DNA of 64,000 nucleotides from Sporosarcina ureae (GTDB taxonomy: Bacteria > Bacillota > Bacilli > Bacillales_A > Planococcaceae), in contig NZ_CP015109.1 of the NCBI RefSeq assembly GCF_002082015.1, forward strand, positions 2,819,001 through 2,883,000. The letters are read 5' to 3'. This document shows, piece by piece, positions 15,687 through 24,608 of this stretch. The notes beneath the pieces were generated by a model. It worked only from the letters and a program-made list of their open reading frames with translations, did not search any database and was not told where the DNA came from. Every line of letters begins with the position of its first letter. Positions within the stretch are counted from its first letter, which is position 1. The position numbers and the translations under genes are program-made.

Positions 15687-16053
15687 TTGCATAACGAAAC
15701 GGGAAACCAGTTCAATCCCCGAGTACCTACTACGCATAAATTCATTCGCGGTCGCATTGTTTGTACTCCTGTATAAGTAAAACCCCACCACATACAATCC
15801 ATCTCCAAATTACATGTATCCTTTTTGAAAAAAAGCTCTATATGAAGAGTGAAAGGTGACACCAAATAGAATCAACACAAGTACGCTAAAATAATTCTTC
15901 GCTAGAATGTGTCAGTCTATCTCATCTGTTTTAAATATTTTCGTGTACTCGCAATAGTTTGTATTCACTTCATATCTGATATAATTAAACTCCATACGAA
16001 AATCTATTAGCAGATCGGCAAGCATACAATATGAAAAACAAAGGAGCGAAAAA
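15687..16053. other. Intergenic region without a recognisable gene
   Basis: AT-rich. The only clear signal is the AAAGGAG ribosome site at its right edge, serving the gene at 16054. Confidence 0.5.
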
Positions 16054-16869
16054 GTGTATCTAATTCAAGAACTATCCTACATAAAAAGACTAGGCGGACT
16101 CACTAACCTGAACTTCCTCGTCGCTCACAAAGGACAAAAATACGTCTTACGTTTTCCAGCGCATGAGTTTGAAGACATTATTAACCGCCAGCATGAAAAA
16201 GAAAACCAACGAATTGCGGCTGAAATTGGAGTAACGGTTGGCAATGTGGTGTTTACCGATGAAGGCATTAAAATGACTCCGTATTATGATGAGACAGCTA
16301 ATTTAACGCGAGAGTTGATTGTGACGGAAGAGTATTTGGAGAAGATTGCAGGTGTGTTGGCAACGCTTCATTCGTCGAAACAGGAGTTTCCGAATCGTTT
16401 TGATTATTGGGACGAGGTGGAGAAGTATAAGATTGCGTTGGCGGAAATCCCTTCGCTGTATGTGTTGCTGGAAGAGCGGTTGCGGAATTTGACGCAAGGG
16501 GAGCGACAGGAGTATGTGCCGTGTCATATGGATTCGGTGACGGGTAACTTTATACAGAATGATGCCAAGCAGTTGCTGTTGATCGACTGGGAGTACAGTG
16601 CGAATTATTTGCCGGAATGGGATTTGGCTGCGTTTATTTTGGAACGTGAGTTGAGTGAGGAGCAAGAGCAAGTGTTACTCGACTATTACGGTTTGCCAGC
16701 TGATTCGAAACAGTCGCTGGATTTGCAAAAGTTGAAGTCAGATTTTCTCTGGTCGTTATGGTCGCTCGTTAAAGAACTGGAAGATCCTTCGTTTGAACAG
16801 TATACTGCGAAGCGGACAGAGCGTTTGATTGAAGGGTTGGAGCAATATTACCGTGTGTATGGGAATTAG
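16054..16869 (+). CDS. Phosphotransferase of the choline kinase/APH fold
   Basis: 271 residues from GTG behind AAAGGAG. The kinase-like fold is shown by the N-lobe GGLTNLNFLVAHKGQKYVLR, whose last Lys/Arg region corresponds to the ATP-binding lysine. The catalytic loop is CHMDSVTGNFI (HxDxxxxN, about 170), and the metal-binding LLLIDWEYSANYLPEWDLA follows (about 187). This pattern is typical of choline/ethanolamine kinase and LicA relatives rather than aminoglycoside resistance enzymes. The true substrate is unknown. It lies just ahead of a thioesterase gene, with 20 bases between them, and may be co-transcribed with it. Confidence 0.8.
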   Translation: MYLIQELSYIKRLGGLTNLNFLVAHKGQKYVLRFPAHEFEDIINRQHEKENQRIAAEIGVTVGNVVFTDEGIKMTPYYDETANLTRELIVTEEYLEKIAGVLATLHSSKQEFPNRFDYWDEVEKYKIALAEIPSLYVLLEERLRNLTQGERQEYVPCHMDSVTGNFIQNDAKQLLLIDWEYSANYLPEWDLAAFILERELSEEQEQVLLDYYGLPADSKQSLDLQKLKSDFLWSLWSLVKELEDPSFEQYTAKRTERLIEGLEQYYRVYGN

Positions 16870-16889
16870 GGAAAGGAGTGAATGAATAT

Positions 16890-17309
16890 ATGACACAGCC
16901 AAAAACAGTGAATTTGATGGAGGTAGTAAAAGGGGAAGCGACACCGCCGAATTGTGATGGAACCTTGCAGATTGAAGTATTGTCAGCGGAGGATGGAGTG
17001 GCCCGTGGTGTTTGGACAGTGGACGAGAAGTTCATGAACGGAAACGGAGTGTCGATGGGTGGATTTTTAACATCCGCAGCAGATATTATGATAGCTTATG
17101 CAGTGGCTTCCAAAATAACCGAAGATCAGACATTTGCTTCTGTGGATATACATACGACGTTTCACCGACCTGTATTCGCAGGAACTGTGCAAGTAGAAGC
17201 GCGTGTAGAACGGCTTGGACGCAAGATGGCATATGTAGTGGCTAGTCTGTTTCAACAGGATAAGAAAGTCGGGGACGTCGTTTCTTCTGTAATGATCTTG
17301 ACTAAGTAA
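16890..17309 (+). CDS. Hotdog-fold (PaaI-type) thioesterase
   Basis: About 139 residues from the ATG at 16890 (AAAGGAG 12 bases upstream; the GTG at 16878 touches that site). The hotdog core has FMNGNGVSMGGFLTSAADIM, with the conserved G..GG and catalytic acid region, followed by ASVDIHTTFHRPVFAGTVQV and VERLGRKMAYVVASLFQ. This family hydrolyses acyl-CoA thioesters; PaaI acts on phenylacetyl-CoA and its ring-hydroxylated forms. The convergent operon next door could produce phenylacetyl-CoA, so that substrate is plausible here, but this is inference from context. Confidence 0.8.
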   Translation: MTQPKTVNLMEVVKGEATPPNCDGTLQIEVLSAEDGVARGVWTVDEKFMNGNGVSMGGFLTSAADIMIAYAVASKITEDQTFASVDIHTTFHRPVFAGTVQVEARVERLGRKMAYVVASLFQQDKKVGDVVSSVMILTK

Positions 17310-17382
17310 GTCGAGCAAGTGCTACAAATAGAAGTCAACATTGCCATTATGTACAGATTGTGTGAGCAGCTTTGCGGCTTCA

Positions 17383-17396
17383 TGAAAACGGTTACT
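17383..17396. promoter_or_regulatory. cre-like site (CcpA)
   Basis: TGAAAACGGTTACT matches the catabolite-responsive element TGWAANCGNTNWCA except the last base. It sits after the thioesterase gene, where it could act as a roadblock or be fortuitous. Confidence 0.3.
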
Positions 17397-17425
17397 AAAA
17401 ATCTTTTCCTATAATAGGGGAAGAT
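17390..17425 (+). terminator. Terminator after the thioesterase gene
   Basis: AAATCTTTTCC and GGGGAAGATTT pair around TATAATA, followed by TTT. Confidence 0.7.
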
Positions 17426-17460
17426 TTTTTATTTGTGAAGTAAATGAAATAGGACATGGA

Positions 17461-17489
17461 AAAACCCGGTTAATGTAAACCGGGTTAAG
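17461..17489 (-). terminator. Hairpin terminator of the minus-strand catabolic operon
   Basis: AACCCGGTT and AACCGGGTT arms (about 17463-17486) pair with a short loop. Upstream GGAAAAAC gives a T-rich tail on the minus strand. Confidence 0.7.
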
Positions 17490-17492
17490 GCA

Positions 17493-17624
17493 TTAATTCA
17501 TTGTCGGTGCCATGTGGATCACTAATCTAGCCAAGCCTTCAACAGCTTCTACTAGTGATTCGTTACTACTGGGACGTGCATAATTCGGGAAAGTGAAATC
17601 TGCCGCACGCATTACAATTTCCAT
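17493..17624 (-). CDS. Possible 43-residue peptide at the operon end
   Basis: Open frame starting MEIVMRAADFTFPNYARPSS six bases after the E2 stop and ending in APTMN just before the operon terminator. The composition looks coding, but there is only a weak ribosome site (TTGGCTGGAG lies far upstream). It could be a real small gene or the tail of a decayed one. Confidence 0.3.
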   Translation of the reverse strand: MEIVMRAADFTFPNYARPSSNESLVEAVEGLARLVIHMAPTMN

Positions 17625-17629
17625 ACCGA

Positions 17630-18883
17630 TTATATCAACTCCAGCCAAAGCTTTTTAGGATGTTCAATCAAATCTGCAAAGCGGTTTGTAAAGGCTACCG
17701 CTGTTGCACCGTCTGCTACTCGGTGGTCAAATGACATGGAAATATTCATCATCGAGCGGATCGCAATTTCGTCTTCATCCGTGACGACTGCACATTTCTT
17801 TGTCTTATGGAATGCGATAATCGCTGTTTCAGGGTGATTGATAATGGGCGTCGCACCTGTACTTCCGAGGGGTCCGACGTTCGTGATCGTCATAGTGCCG
17901 CCACGCATTTCATTACCTGACAATGTACCGAGCCGTGCTTTTTCATTCAGCTCTTTCATTTCATTGTGGACTTCTAGCAATGTTTTCTTGTGAGCATTTT
18001 TCAAAACCGGCACAATGAGTCCGAGTGTTGAATCGACAGCAAGTCCGATATGATAATCTTTTTCCAAAATGATGACTCCATTTTCTTCATCGAGCTTAGC
18101 GTTGAAAATGGGGAAGTCTTTCAAGGCAACGACTAGTGCTTTGATGAAAAATGCGACTGCGGAAACAGAGACACCGTCTGCTTTTAATTCCTGGCGCAGC
18201 GCAAGGAGATTCGTCATATCGATTTCCTCGAAATGTGTAACATGCGGAATGGTCGTCAGTGAGTGTGTCATTTTCTTCGCAATTTGCTTGCGGATGCCTG
18301 TGAAAGGAATGGTCTCCGCTTCTGCCGGTATCGATGCTACTTTATCCGCAGGGGAGGGGGAAGCAGGTTGCACAGTATCCGTTGTCGCAGTTTCCTGTGA
18401 CTCGGAAATCTGGTTGCTTACCGTCTCCATAAAGTGGTACACGTCCTGTTCTAATATACGGCCTGCAGGACCTGTTCCGTTGACAAGTGTAATGTCGACA
18501 TCGTTTTCTCTGGCAATTTTCCGTGTGTACGGAGCTGCCTTGATCCGGTGTGGTCCTTTGATTTTCGTTGCAATCGATGTAGCCTGATTTGCGGGTACCG
18601 TCTCGGCAGTAGCGATGGCGGTTTCTTGTTCCGCTCGTCCTGAATGGTTTTCCGCTTCTATTAGTAAGATCGTCGTACCTACTTCTACAGTAGAAGTAGT
18701 ATCGATTAATAGTTCTCTTACAATTCCAGTTGTGGGTGACGGTAATTCCGCCACCATTTTATCCGTCTGTACTTCTACAAGTGCTTGATCAGCAACAACG
18801 GAGTCGCCGGGCTTCACGAAGTAGTGAAGAATCTCGGCTTCTGTCATTCCTTCTCCTATATCATGCAGTTTCACTTCTAACAA
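17630..18883 (-). CDS. 2-oxoacid dehydrogenase complex E2 (dihydrolipoyl acyltransferase)
   Basis: E2 core enzyme that transfers the acyl group to CoA. 417 residues in three parts. A lipoyl domain (1-75) has DIGEGMTEAEI and lipoyl Lys in VQTDKMVAE. A peripheral subunit-binding domain (about 115-150) has APYTRKIARENDVDITLVNG. The catalytic domain (190-417) has IPHVTHFEEIDMTNLL and active-site SFDHRVADGATA. It is the last main gene of the symporter-PheDH-E1-E2 operon. Branched-chain complexes share GEGMTEAEI, but the partner gene for phenylalanine dehydrogenase suggests phenylpyruvate as substrate. No E3 (lipoamide dehydrogenase) gene is next to it, so E3 must come from elsewhere. Confidence 0.9.
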   Translation of the reverse strand: MLEVKLHDIGEGMTEAEILHYFVKPGDSVVADQALVEVQTDKMVAELPSPTTGIVRELLIDTTSTVEVGTTILLIEAENHSGRAEQETAIATAETVPANQATSIATKIKGPHRIKAAPYTRKIARENDVDITLVNGTGPAGRILEQDVYHFMETVSNQISESQETATTDTVQPASPSPADKVASIPAEAETIPFTGIRKQIAKKMTHSLTTIPHVTHFEEIDMTNLLALRQELKADGVSVSAVAFFIKALVVALKDFPIFNAKLDEENGVIILEKDYHIGLAVDSTLGLIVPVLKNAHKKTLLEVHNEMKELNEKARLGTLSGNEMRGGTMTITNVGPLGSTGATPIINHPETAIIAFHKTKKCAVVTDEDEIAIRSMMNISMSFDHRVADGATAVAFTNRFADLIEHPKKLWLELI

Positions 18884-18895
18884 TGTAAGACCCCC

Positions 18896-19918
18896 TTAGA
18901 ATGTATACACTTTTTCGATTGCTTCTCCTATCCGTTTAGGAGTCGGAAGATAATCATCTTCCAGTGCGAAGAAGGGCACAGGTACATCAAATCCTGTGAC
19001 TTTTTCAATCGGTGCTTTCATATATAAGAATGAAGTTTTATTGATAATAGAAAGAATATCGTTTCCGACGCCTGTCGTTTCATGTGATTCGTGCACCACT
19101 ACTACGCGGCCGGTTTTTTGTACGGATTCTGCGATGATATCTTGATCTAATGGAAATAGAGTGCGCATATCAATGAAGTCACACTGAATTCCTTTTGCCT
19201 TCGCTTTTTCAACCGCTTTCTTCGCAACAGGCACCATAGCGCCCCAAGTGATGACGGTTACATCATCACCTTCAGTAATTTTCTTCCCTTTTCCAATTTC
19301 GACTTCATACATTCCTTCTGGAACATCTTCACGGAACGCGCGGTATAAACGCATCGGCTCCATGAACAAAACCGGGTCGGGATCTTTAATCGCTGCGATT
19401 AGTAAACCTTTAGCGTCGGCAGGGGATGAAGGGCAGACGACTTTAATGCCTGGCATATGTGTAAAGAGAGATTCGGGACTGTCTGAATGAATTTCTGGTG
19501 CGCGCACTCCCGCCCCGTACGGCGCACGAATCACCATTGGCACTGTATACTTGCTCATTGTCCGCATTCTGACACGGCTCACATGCGTTGCGATTTGTTC
19601 GTATGCCGGATAGACAAAACCGAGAAATTGTATTTCCACGACCGGAATCATTCCGTTCACTGCCAGCCCGACAGAGGAGCCGACAATGCCAGCTTCACTT
19701 AACGGTGTGTCAATGACACGGTCTTCGCCGAACTTTTCTTGCAGGCCTTCGGTTGCGCGGAATACACCGCCATTTTTTCCGATGTCTTCACCGAGCAGCA
19801 TGACGCGGTTGTCTTCAGCGAGCATCGTGCCGAGTGCATCTGTCACAGCCTGCACTAGCGTTAATGAACGTGTCGTTTTACTAGTTTCAACAGTTGACTT
19901 TTCAGCGACTGGATTCAT
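18896..19918 (-). CDS. 2-oxoacid dehydrogenase E1 beta subunit
   Basis: Thiamine-diphosphate-dependent decarboxylase, beta chain. 340 residues with LTLVQAVTDALGTMLAEDNR at the N-terminus, VMLLGEDIGKNGGVFRATEG and the cofactor-associated DTPLSEAGIVGSSVGLAVNG. PMVIRAPYGAGVRAPEIHSD and the C-terminal swivel domain (VVVVHESHETTGVGNDI, EKVTGFDVPVPFFALED) follow. It begins one base after the alpha-subunit stop overlap (TAATG type), so the two subunits are translated together. The substrate is not readable from the sequence alone. Confidence 0.92.
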   Translation of the reverse strand: MNPVAEKSTVETSKTTRSLTLVQAVTDALGTMLAEDNRVMLLGEDIGKNGGVFRATEGLQEKFGEDRVIDTPLSEAGIVGSSVGLAVNGMIPVVEIQFLGFVYPAYEQIATHVSRVRMRTMSKYTVPMVIRAPYGAGVRAPEIHSDSPESLFTHMPGIKVVCPSSPADAKGLLIAAIKDPDPVLFMEPMRLYRAFREDVPEGMYEVEIGKGKKITEGDDVTVITWGAMVPVAKKAVEKAKAKGIQCDFIDMRTLFPLDQDIIAESVQKTGRVVVVHESHETTGVGNDILSIINKTSFLYMKAPIEKVTGFDVPVPFFALEDDYLPTPKRIGEAIEKVYTF

Positions 19919-20982
19919 TACTGATCACTCCTAACGGATTGTAGATACTGTTCTTTCTGCTCCCGTAATGGCCATGGCATTTCTGCAAATACATGGTCGA
20001 ATAAATCTTCTACATTCGCTTTAGGGAAGTTCTCCATTTCCACGATTGCTTCTTCGATTTCCTCGTTGATCTGCGTACTGATTTCTTGCACCCACTTGTC
20101 TTCCCAGTAATTTTGTTCTTTCATGAAGCGTTCTAAGCGCAATAGGGGATCTAGTTGGTCACGTGTGGCATCCACTTCGTTTTGGTCGCGGTATTTTGTC
20201 GGATCGTCAGCTGTTGTATGCGCACCGAACCGCTGGGTAACGGCTTCGATTAAAGTCGGTCCGTCACCGTTTCTCGCTCTGTCGAATGCCTTTTTTGTTT
20301 CAAAATACACGGCGAAAATATCGTTCCCATCAATACGGATGCCAGGCATGCCGTATGCAACACTTTTTTGAGCGATGGTTTTCGAGTTCATTTGCTTCTC
20401 GATTGGCACCGAGATGGCATATCCATTGTTCTGGTTAAAGAACACAACTGGTAACTTAAAGACGCTAGCAAAGTTCATGCCTTCGTGGAAGTCGCCTTCA
20501 GATGTAGCTCCGTCACCAAAATAGGTGATAGAAACATTTTTATTGCCTTTACGCTTATCTGCCCACGCAGCACCTGTTGCATGCGGAAGCTGTGTGGCAA
20601 TGGGAACCGCTGGAGGGAAGATATTGCGGTTGGGATGCAGATTACCTTCTGCGCGCCCGTTCCAGTACAGCAGCACTTTTGGCATATTTGCACCGAACGT
20701 CAATATAGCACCGTGATCACGATAGGTTGGAAACACCCAGTCATCTTTTTTCAAAGACAGAGCGCTTCCAACTTGTGCAGCCTCCTGCCCTTCAAAAAGG
20801 GCATACGTACCGAGGCGACCTTGACGTTGCAGGCTCTTCGCTTTGCGGTCGAACGTTCGGATACGCAGCATATTATAGTAAAATGAATGAACTAATTCGG
20901 CTGTTAGATCTTCTTTAATCGAGTCATCCGTAAACTTACCTTCTTCATTTACATATTGTGTAATTGGATATAATTCTTCCAT
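19918..20982 (-). CDS. 2-oxoacid dehydrogenase E1 alpha subunit
   Basis: Thiamine-diphosphate-binding alpha chain. About 354 residues from the ATG at 20982, which has GGTGAAGG five bases upstream; the longer frame to 21030 lacks a site. Recognisable parts are FYYNMLRIRTFDRKAKSLQR, RLGTYALFEGQEAAQVGSAL, and the ThDP motif GDGATSEGDFHEGMNFA ending at FFNQNNGYAIS. Also present is RFGAHTTADDPTKYR, the regulatory loop. It is nearest the PDH-type alpha chains of Gram-positives that act on various 2-oxoacids. It follows the PheDH gene by about 30 bases. Confidence 0.92.
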   Translation of the reverse strand: MEELYPITQYVNEEGKFTDDSIKEDLTAELVHSFYYNMLRIRTFDRKAKSLQRQGRLGTYALFEGQEAAQVGSALSLKKDDWVFPTYRDHGAILTFGANMPKVLLYWNGRAEGNLHPNRNIFPPAVPIATQLPHATGAAWADKRKGNKNVSITYFGDGATSEGDFHEGMNFASVFKLPVVFFNQNNGYAISVPIEKQMNSKTIAQKSVAYGMPGIRIDGNDIFAVYFETKKAFDRARNGDGPTLIEAVTQRFGAHTTADDPTKYRDQNEVDATRDQLDPLLRLERFMKEQNYWEDKWVQEISTQINEEIEEAIVEMENFPKANVEDLFDHVFAEMPWPLREQKEQYLQSVRSDQ

Positions 20983-21011
20983 GAATCCTTCACCCCATTC
21001 AGCTATTTTTA

Positions 21012-22151
21012 TTACTGATGAAAATTCCATTTTGGTCGGTTGGATTGCGTAAAGAAGCTGTTGCGGTTCTTAGCATCTGCAATACGCTTTTCACACATAC
21101 GATCTGCAGCAGTGGCAGTTGTAATATGATCCTGTTCTGCTTGATTGAATACTTCAAGTAGCGAGTTATAGATGTTCTCAGTTTTAGCGAGTACACGTGC
21201 AGGGTTCGTTCCGTACAGTTCATCCGCCACTTGGATTAGACCGCCACCGTTAACGATATAGTCGGGTGCGTACAGAATCCCTTTTTCACGGAGCAGTTCT
21301 CCATGACGGCTTTCCGCGAGCTGGTTGTTTGCGGAACCGGAAATTCCTCGAACTTTCAGTACGTTGAGCGTGTCGTCATTGATCACACCACCAAATGCAC
21401 AAGGAACAAAAATATCTGCTTGCTGGCTGTAAATATCCTCACTTGATACGACTTTGACTGCGTTTCCACCAAGCTGCTGAATATCTGCAATCGCCTGTTC
21501 ATTAATATCTGTGACGATCACGTTTCCACCTTCATTAATAATATGTTCCGCTACTTTGTAACCGACTTTTCCAAGACCTTGAATACTGTATTTTCGGCCT
21601 TCTACTTTGTCGTCGCCAAACAGATTCTGGTTTGTCGCTTTGATACCATAGAATACTCCGAGTGCAGTAGGGATGGATGAGTCTCCGCCACCGCCATACT
21701 CAACCGGCTTGCCTACGATGTAGTTTGTTTCTTTCATGGCTTGCACGAAGTCCTCAAGCGTTGTGCCCATGTCTGTTCCTGTATAGAAGCGTCCATTTAA
21801 TGATTCGATGAATTGACCGAAAGCACGGAACTTTTCAGGTGTTTTATCTTTTAATGGATCACCGATGATGACGGATTTACCGCCACCGAAATCGACATCA
21901 GCTGCCGCACATTTATATGTCATCCCTTTGGATAGGCGAAGAACATCTTTTAATGCGAGATCCATAGTTTGATACGGTGCCATGCGACATCCACCGAGTG
22001 CAGGTCCCATAGTCGTATCGTGGACTGCAATAATTGCTTGAAGACCAGTTGCTTTGTCATTACAAAATAAAACTTGTTCATGCTCGACCATTTTATCCAA
22101 TACACTTGCCTTGTCGTCTTGTAAAGTCTGTTCTAAAGTTACCAAATTCAT
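21012..22151 (-). CDS. pdh: Phenylalanine dehydrogenase
   Basis: NAD+-dependent oxidative deamination of L-phenylalanine to phenylpyruvate and ammonia. 379 residues, the same length as the S. ureae enzyme as I remember it. Substrate-domain motifs are [26 protein letters not shown] (catalytic Lys; the CAAADVDF form is seen in PheDH, whereas leucine dehydrogenases have NAAAGLNL) and [10 protein letters not shown]. The NAD fold is [15 protein letters not shown], followed by CAFGGVIND and GSANNQLAE. The C-terminal [16 protein letters not shown] is typical of PheDH. Start ATG behind GGAGGAA. It lies between the symporter gene and E1 alpha, in one operon. Confidence 0.93.
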   Translation of the reverse strand: MNLVTLEQTLQDDKASVLDKMVEHEQVLFCNDKATGLQAIIAVHDTTMGPALGGCRMAPYQTMDLALKDVLRLSKGMTYKCAAADVDFGGGKSVIIGDPLKDKTPEKFRAFGQFIESLNGRFYTGTDMGTTLEDFVQAMKETNYIVGKPVEYGGGGDSSIPTALGVFYGIKATNQNLFGDDKVEGRKYSIQGLGKVGYKVAEHIINEGGNVIVTDINEQAIADIQQLGGNAVKVVSSEDIYSQQADIFVPCAFGGVINDDTLNVLKVRGISGSANNQLAESRHGELLREKGILYAPDYIVNGGGLIQVADELYGTNPARVLAKTENIYNSLLEVFNQAEQDHITTATAADRMCEKRIADAKNRNSFFTQSNRPKWNFHQ

Positions 22152-22202
22152 TTCCTCCTCTATTTTATTGCTGTAAACCTAGGGGATCAGCAATCTATCT
22201 AG

Positions 22203-23558
22203 TTATTTCAAGAAGTTCAATAGTCCAAGTACATCTGCAAAAACGATTAGAATAGCTACCGGTGCGAGGTAACGGATTAATAAAAACCAGGCAGAAAATA
22301 ACTTTGTGCTGATGTTGGAGCCTGCCTTCAATTCTTCATAGAGCTTTTCTTTCGGTATTTTTATGGGGATGAATATAGCGATCAACAACGCACCGAGTGG
22401 CATGAGAATATTACTTACTAAAAAGTCGAAAGCGTCAAACAGAATCATACCGAAAATCGTAAAGTCTGATAATATGCCGTACGATAAGGCGGATGGGACA
22501 CCAACAATAAAGATGGCCGCGCCAATCAACCATGCGTGATTTTTTCTCTTCTTGTGATCGCCTTTGGAAGTGGCCGCTACAATAATTTCCAGCATGGAAA
22601 ATGCGGAAGTGAGCGCTGCAAACAGGAACAGAACCAAGAATGCTAAGAAGAACAATGTGCCAAACGGCAGTTGCCCAAAGATGGTGGGCAATACATTAAA
22701 GAGTAATGTAGGGCCTGCGTCCGGTTCGAGACCGAATGCAAAGACGGCTGGGAAAATAACCAATCCTGCTAGAACGGCCACGAGCAAGTTCATTAATACG
22801 ATAGAAATAGCGGATTGTGGCAAACTTTCCTTTTTGGATAAATACGAACTGTATGTCACCATGACGGAAACACCGATACTAAGTGCGAAGAAGGATTGCC
22901 CCATCGCGAACAAAATGGTTTCAGAGGTTATATTGCCAAAGTCAGGTTTTAAGAAGAAGCTAACACCTGCCATCGCTCCGTCGAGAGTGAATGACCGTAT
23001 AGTCAAGATGATAAACAAGACGAACAGTGCAGGCATCATATATTTGCTGGCCTTCTCTATACCACTTGTCACTCCTTTTGCTATAACAAATGTTGTCATA
23101 ATCATGAATAGGAGCTGGGCACCTACACTTACATAGGGGCTTGATACAATATTGCCGAATAAATTTCCATAGTCAGCCTGTGTCAGACCACTCAGACTTC
23201 CCGTGGTAGCTTTCCAGATGTAGATAAGCACCCAACCACCCACCACGCTGTAAAATGATAGAAGGATGAAACAGGTAACAATTCCTAATCTACCGATTAA
23301 ATGCCACGATGTACCCGGTGCGATCGTTTTATAGGAATCAATTGCGTTCTTTTGCGTACTCCGTCCAATAATGAATTCTCCCATAAGTAGCGGAAGTCCA
23401 ATCAGGAAGGTGAAAAGTAAAAAGATTAATAAAAAAGCTCCACCGCCACTTGTTCCTGCTACATAAGGAAATTTCCATATAGCACCTAAACCGATTGCTG
23501 AGCCTGCTGCTGCTAAAATAAAACCTAATTTAGAAGACCATTGATTATTCGTATGCAT
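22203..23558 (-). CDS. Sodium:neurotransmitter symporter family amino acid transporter
   Basis: NSS/SNF-family Na+-coupled amino acid importer in the cytoplasmic membrane. 451 residues with 11-12 hydrophobic helices. Helix 1 carries the family signature [20 protein letters not shown] then [17 protein letters not shown], the Na+ and substrate site. [10 protein letters not shown] follows. Bacterial members such as MhsT carry aromatic and branched amino acids. As the first gene of the operon with phenylalanine dehydrogenase, it may import Phe. It starts with ATG behind AAAAGGA. A cre site lies 58 bases upstream. Confidence 0.9.
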   Translation of the reverse strand: MHTNNQWSSKLGFILAAAGSAIGLGAIWKFPYVAGTSGGGAFLLIFLLFTFLIGLPLLMGEFIIGRSTQKNAIDSYKTIAPGTSWHLIGRLGIVTCFILLSFYSVVGGWVLIYIWKATTGSLSGLTQADYGNLFGNIVSSPYVSVGAQLLFMIMTTFVIAKGVTSGIEKASKYMMPALFVLFIILTIRSFTLDGAMAGVSFFLKPDFGNITSETILFAMGQSFFALSIGVSVMVTYSSYLSKKESLPQSAISIVLMNLLVAVLAGLVIFPAVFAFGLEPDAGPTLLFNVLPTIFGQLPFGTLFFLAFLVLFLFAALTSAFSMLEIIVAATSKGDHKKRKNHAWLIGAAIFIVGVPSALSYGILSDFTIFGMILFDAFDFLVSNILMPLGALLIAIFIPIKIPKEKLYEELKAGSNISTKLFSAWFLLIRYLAPVAILIVFADVLGLLNFLK

Positions 23559-23615
23559 GCGTCACGTTCCTTTTGTGTTATAGTTTTTACTAAGTAGAAG
23601 ATCATTTTTAGAACT

Positions 23616-23629
23616 TGAAACCGCTTACA
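23616..23629. promoter_or_regulatory. cre site upstream of the symporter operon
   Basis: TGAAACCGCTTACA fits the CcpA-site consensus TGWAANCGNTNWCA. It is in the divergent region between the symporter and the Lrp-type regulator, consistent with carbon catabolite control of amino acid use. Confidence 0.6.
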
Positions 23630-23833
23630 CTTTCATGTAAAAAAATGTATACATAGATTTTGGGATGCATGTGATCTGTTCCGTACCTCCCTCGGTTGCT
23701 GTTTTCCCTTTGACTTAATATTAGAGTAAGTTATAATTTATTTACATATCAGAAGAAAGTGTTTTTCACGAAAACGACACAATTTTGAATAACTTTGGTG
23801 CATTTATCCTTCATTTTGGAAAGAGGTGTGGTT

Positions 23834-24298
23834 TTGAACAAAACGGACATTACATTATTGAAACTATTGCAAGAAAACAGCCGTGTGACAATTAGTGATC
23901 TTTCTAAACAATTATCTCTTAGCCGTCCGAGTGTTTCGGAGCGTTTGCTTCGCTTGCAAGAAAAAGGTATTATTCAAGAATTCACTACGCGAGTTTCATT
24001 GCAGGCACTTGGATTGGACACATTACTATTCATCCAGGTCAGTGAATTAAAAAAGAAGCCGACTGAGTTTGAGGAACAAATCAAAGAAGAAAACTCCATT
24101 CTTGAATGTCACCGTGTGACCGGAACGACTAATTATATTTTAAAAGCCGCCACGTCTAGTATGGCCAAAATGAGTGAGCTGATCGACCGGCTGATTCCAT
24201 TTGGCACGTTAACGACTTCCATTGTATTGTCGTCGCCTATCCCGTATAAGATTATTCTGCCGGAAGAAGAAGTAGTAGAAGAAAACTGTTTGCTGTAA
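23834..24298 (+). CDS. Lrp/AsnC-family transcriptional regulator
   Basis: 154 residues from TTG at 23834, with AGAGGTG five bases upstream. The winged helix-turn-helix covers residues 3-55 (ITLLKLLQENSRVTISDLSK then QLSLSRPSVSERLLRLQEKG). The C-terminal RAM ligand domain has ILECHRVTGTTNYILKAATS. Lrp-type proteins form octamers that sense amino acids. It is divergent from the symporter-PheDH-E1/E2 operon, so it probably controls that operon in response to phenylalanine or a related amino acid; this is inferred from position. Confidence 0.88.
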   Translation: MNKTDITLLKLLQENSRVTISDLSKQLSLSRPSVSERLLRLQEKGIIQEFTTRVSLQALGLDTLLFIQVSELKKKPTEFEEQIKEENSILECHRVTGTTNYILKAATSSMAKMSELIDRLIPFGTLTTSIVLSSPIPYKIILPEEEVVEENCLL

Positions 24299-24608
24299 CG
24301 AAAACGGTTTGAGAATGTGTGGAGTCTCTTCTATATAAATGATTTTGTATACGCTTTCAAATTGGTGGTTAGTATTTTAAAATAAAAGCTAGAATCGATC
24401 AATTCGTTAGAAGAGGCTATTTAATAAACATCTTTTTATAGAACATAACCATACTCCATCTATACCAGACTTCCATTCGCTACATGAATTGAAATCTGGT
24501 TTTTCTATTTACCTGTTTAGTAATGTACCCACCCCCGAGTAACTTCCCACAAATTCGGGTATACCATATTTCATCACTTGTAAGAATGTAAAAGGGAGAG
24601 TGCGGTAC
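24299..24608. other. Intergenic region before the C26 peptidase gene
   Basis: Contains a cre-like TGTATACGCTTTCA (24346-24359, one mismatch) and the terminator at 24464-24505. No gene is seen. Confidence 0.5.
24464..24505 (+). terminator. Terminator hairpin
   Basis: ACCAGACTTCC...GAAATCTGGT with G.U pairs, followed by TTTTCT. It ends transcripts from the Lrp side. Confidence 0.65.

Noticed and set aside
21012-22151. Leucine dehydrogenase
   Set aside because: The [19 protein letters not shown] and C-terminal RPKWNFHQ motifs match phenylalanine dehydrogenases instead.
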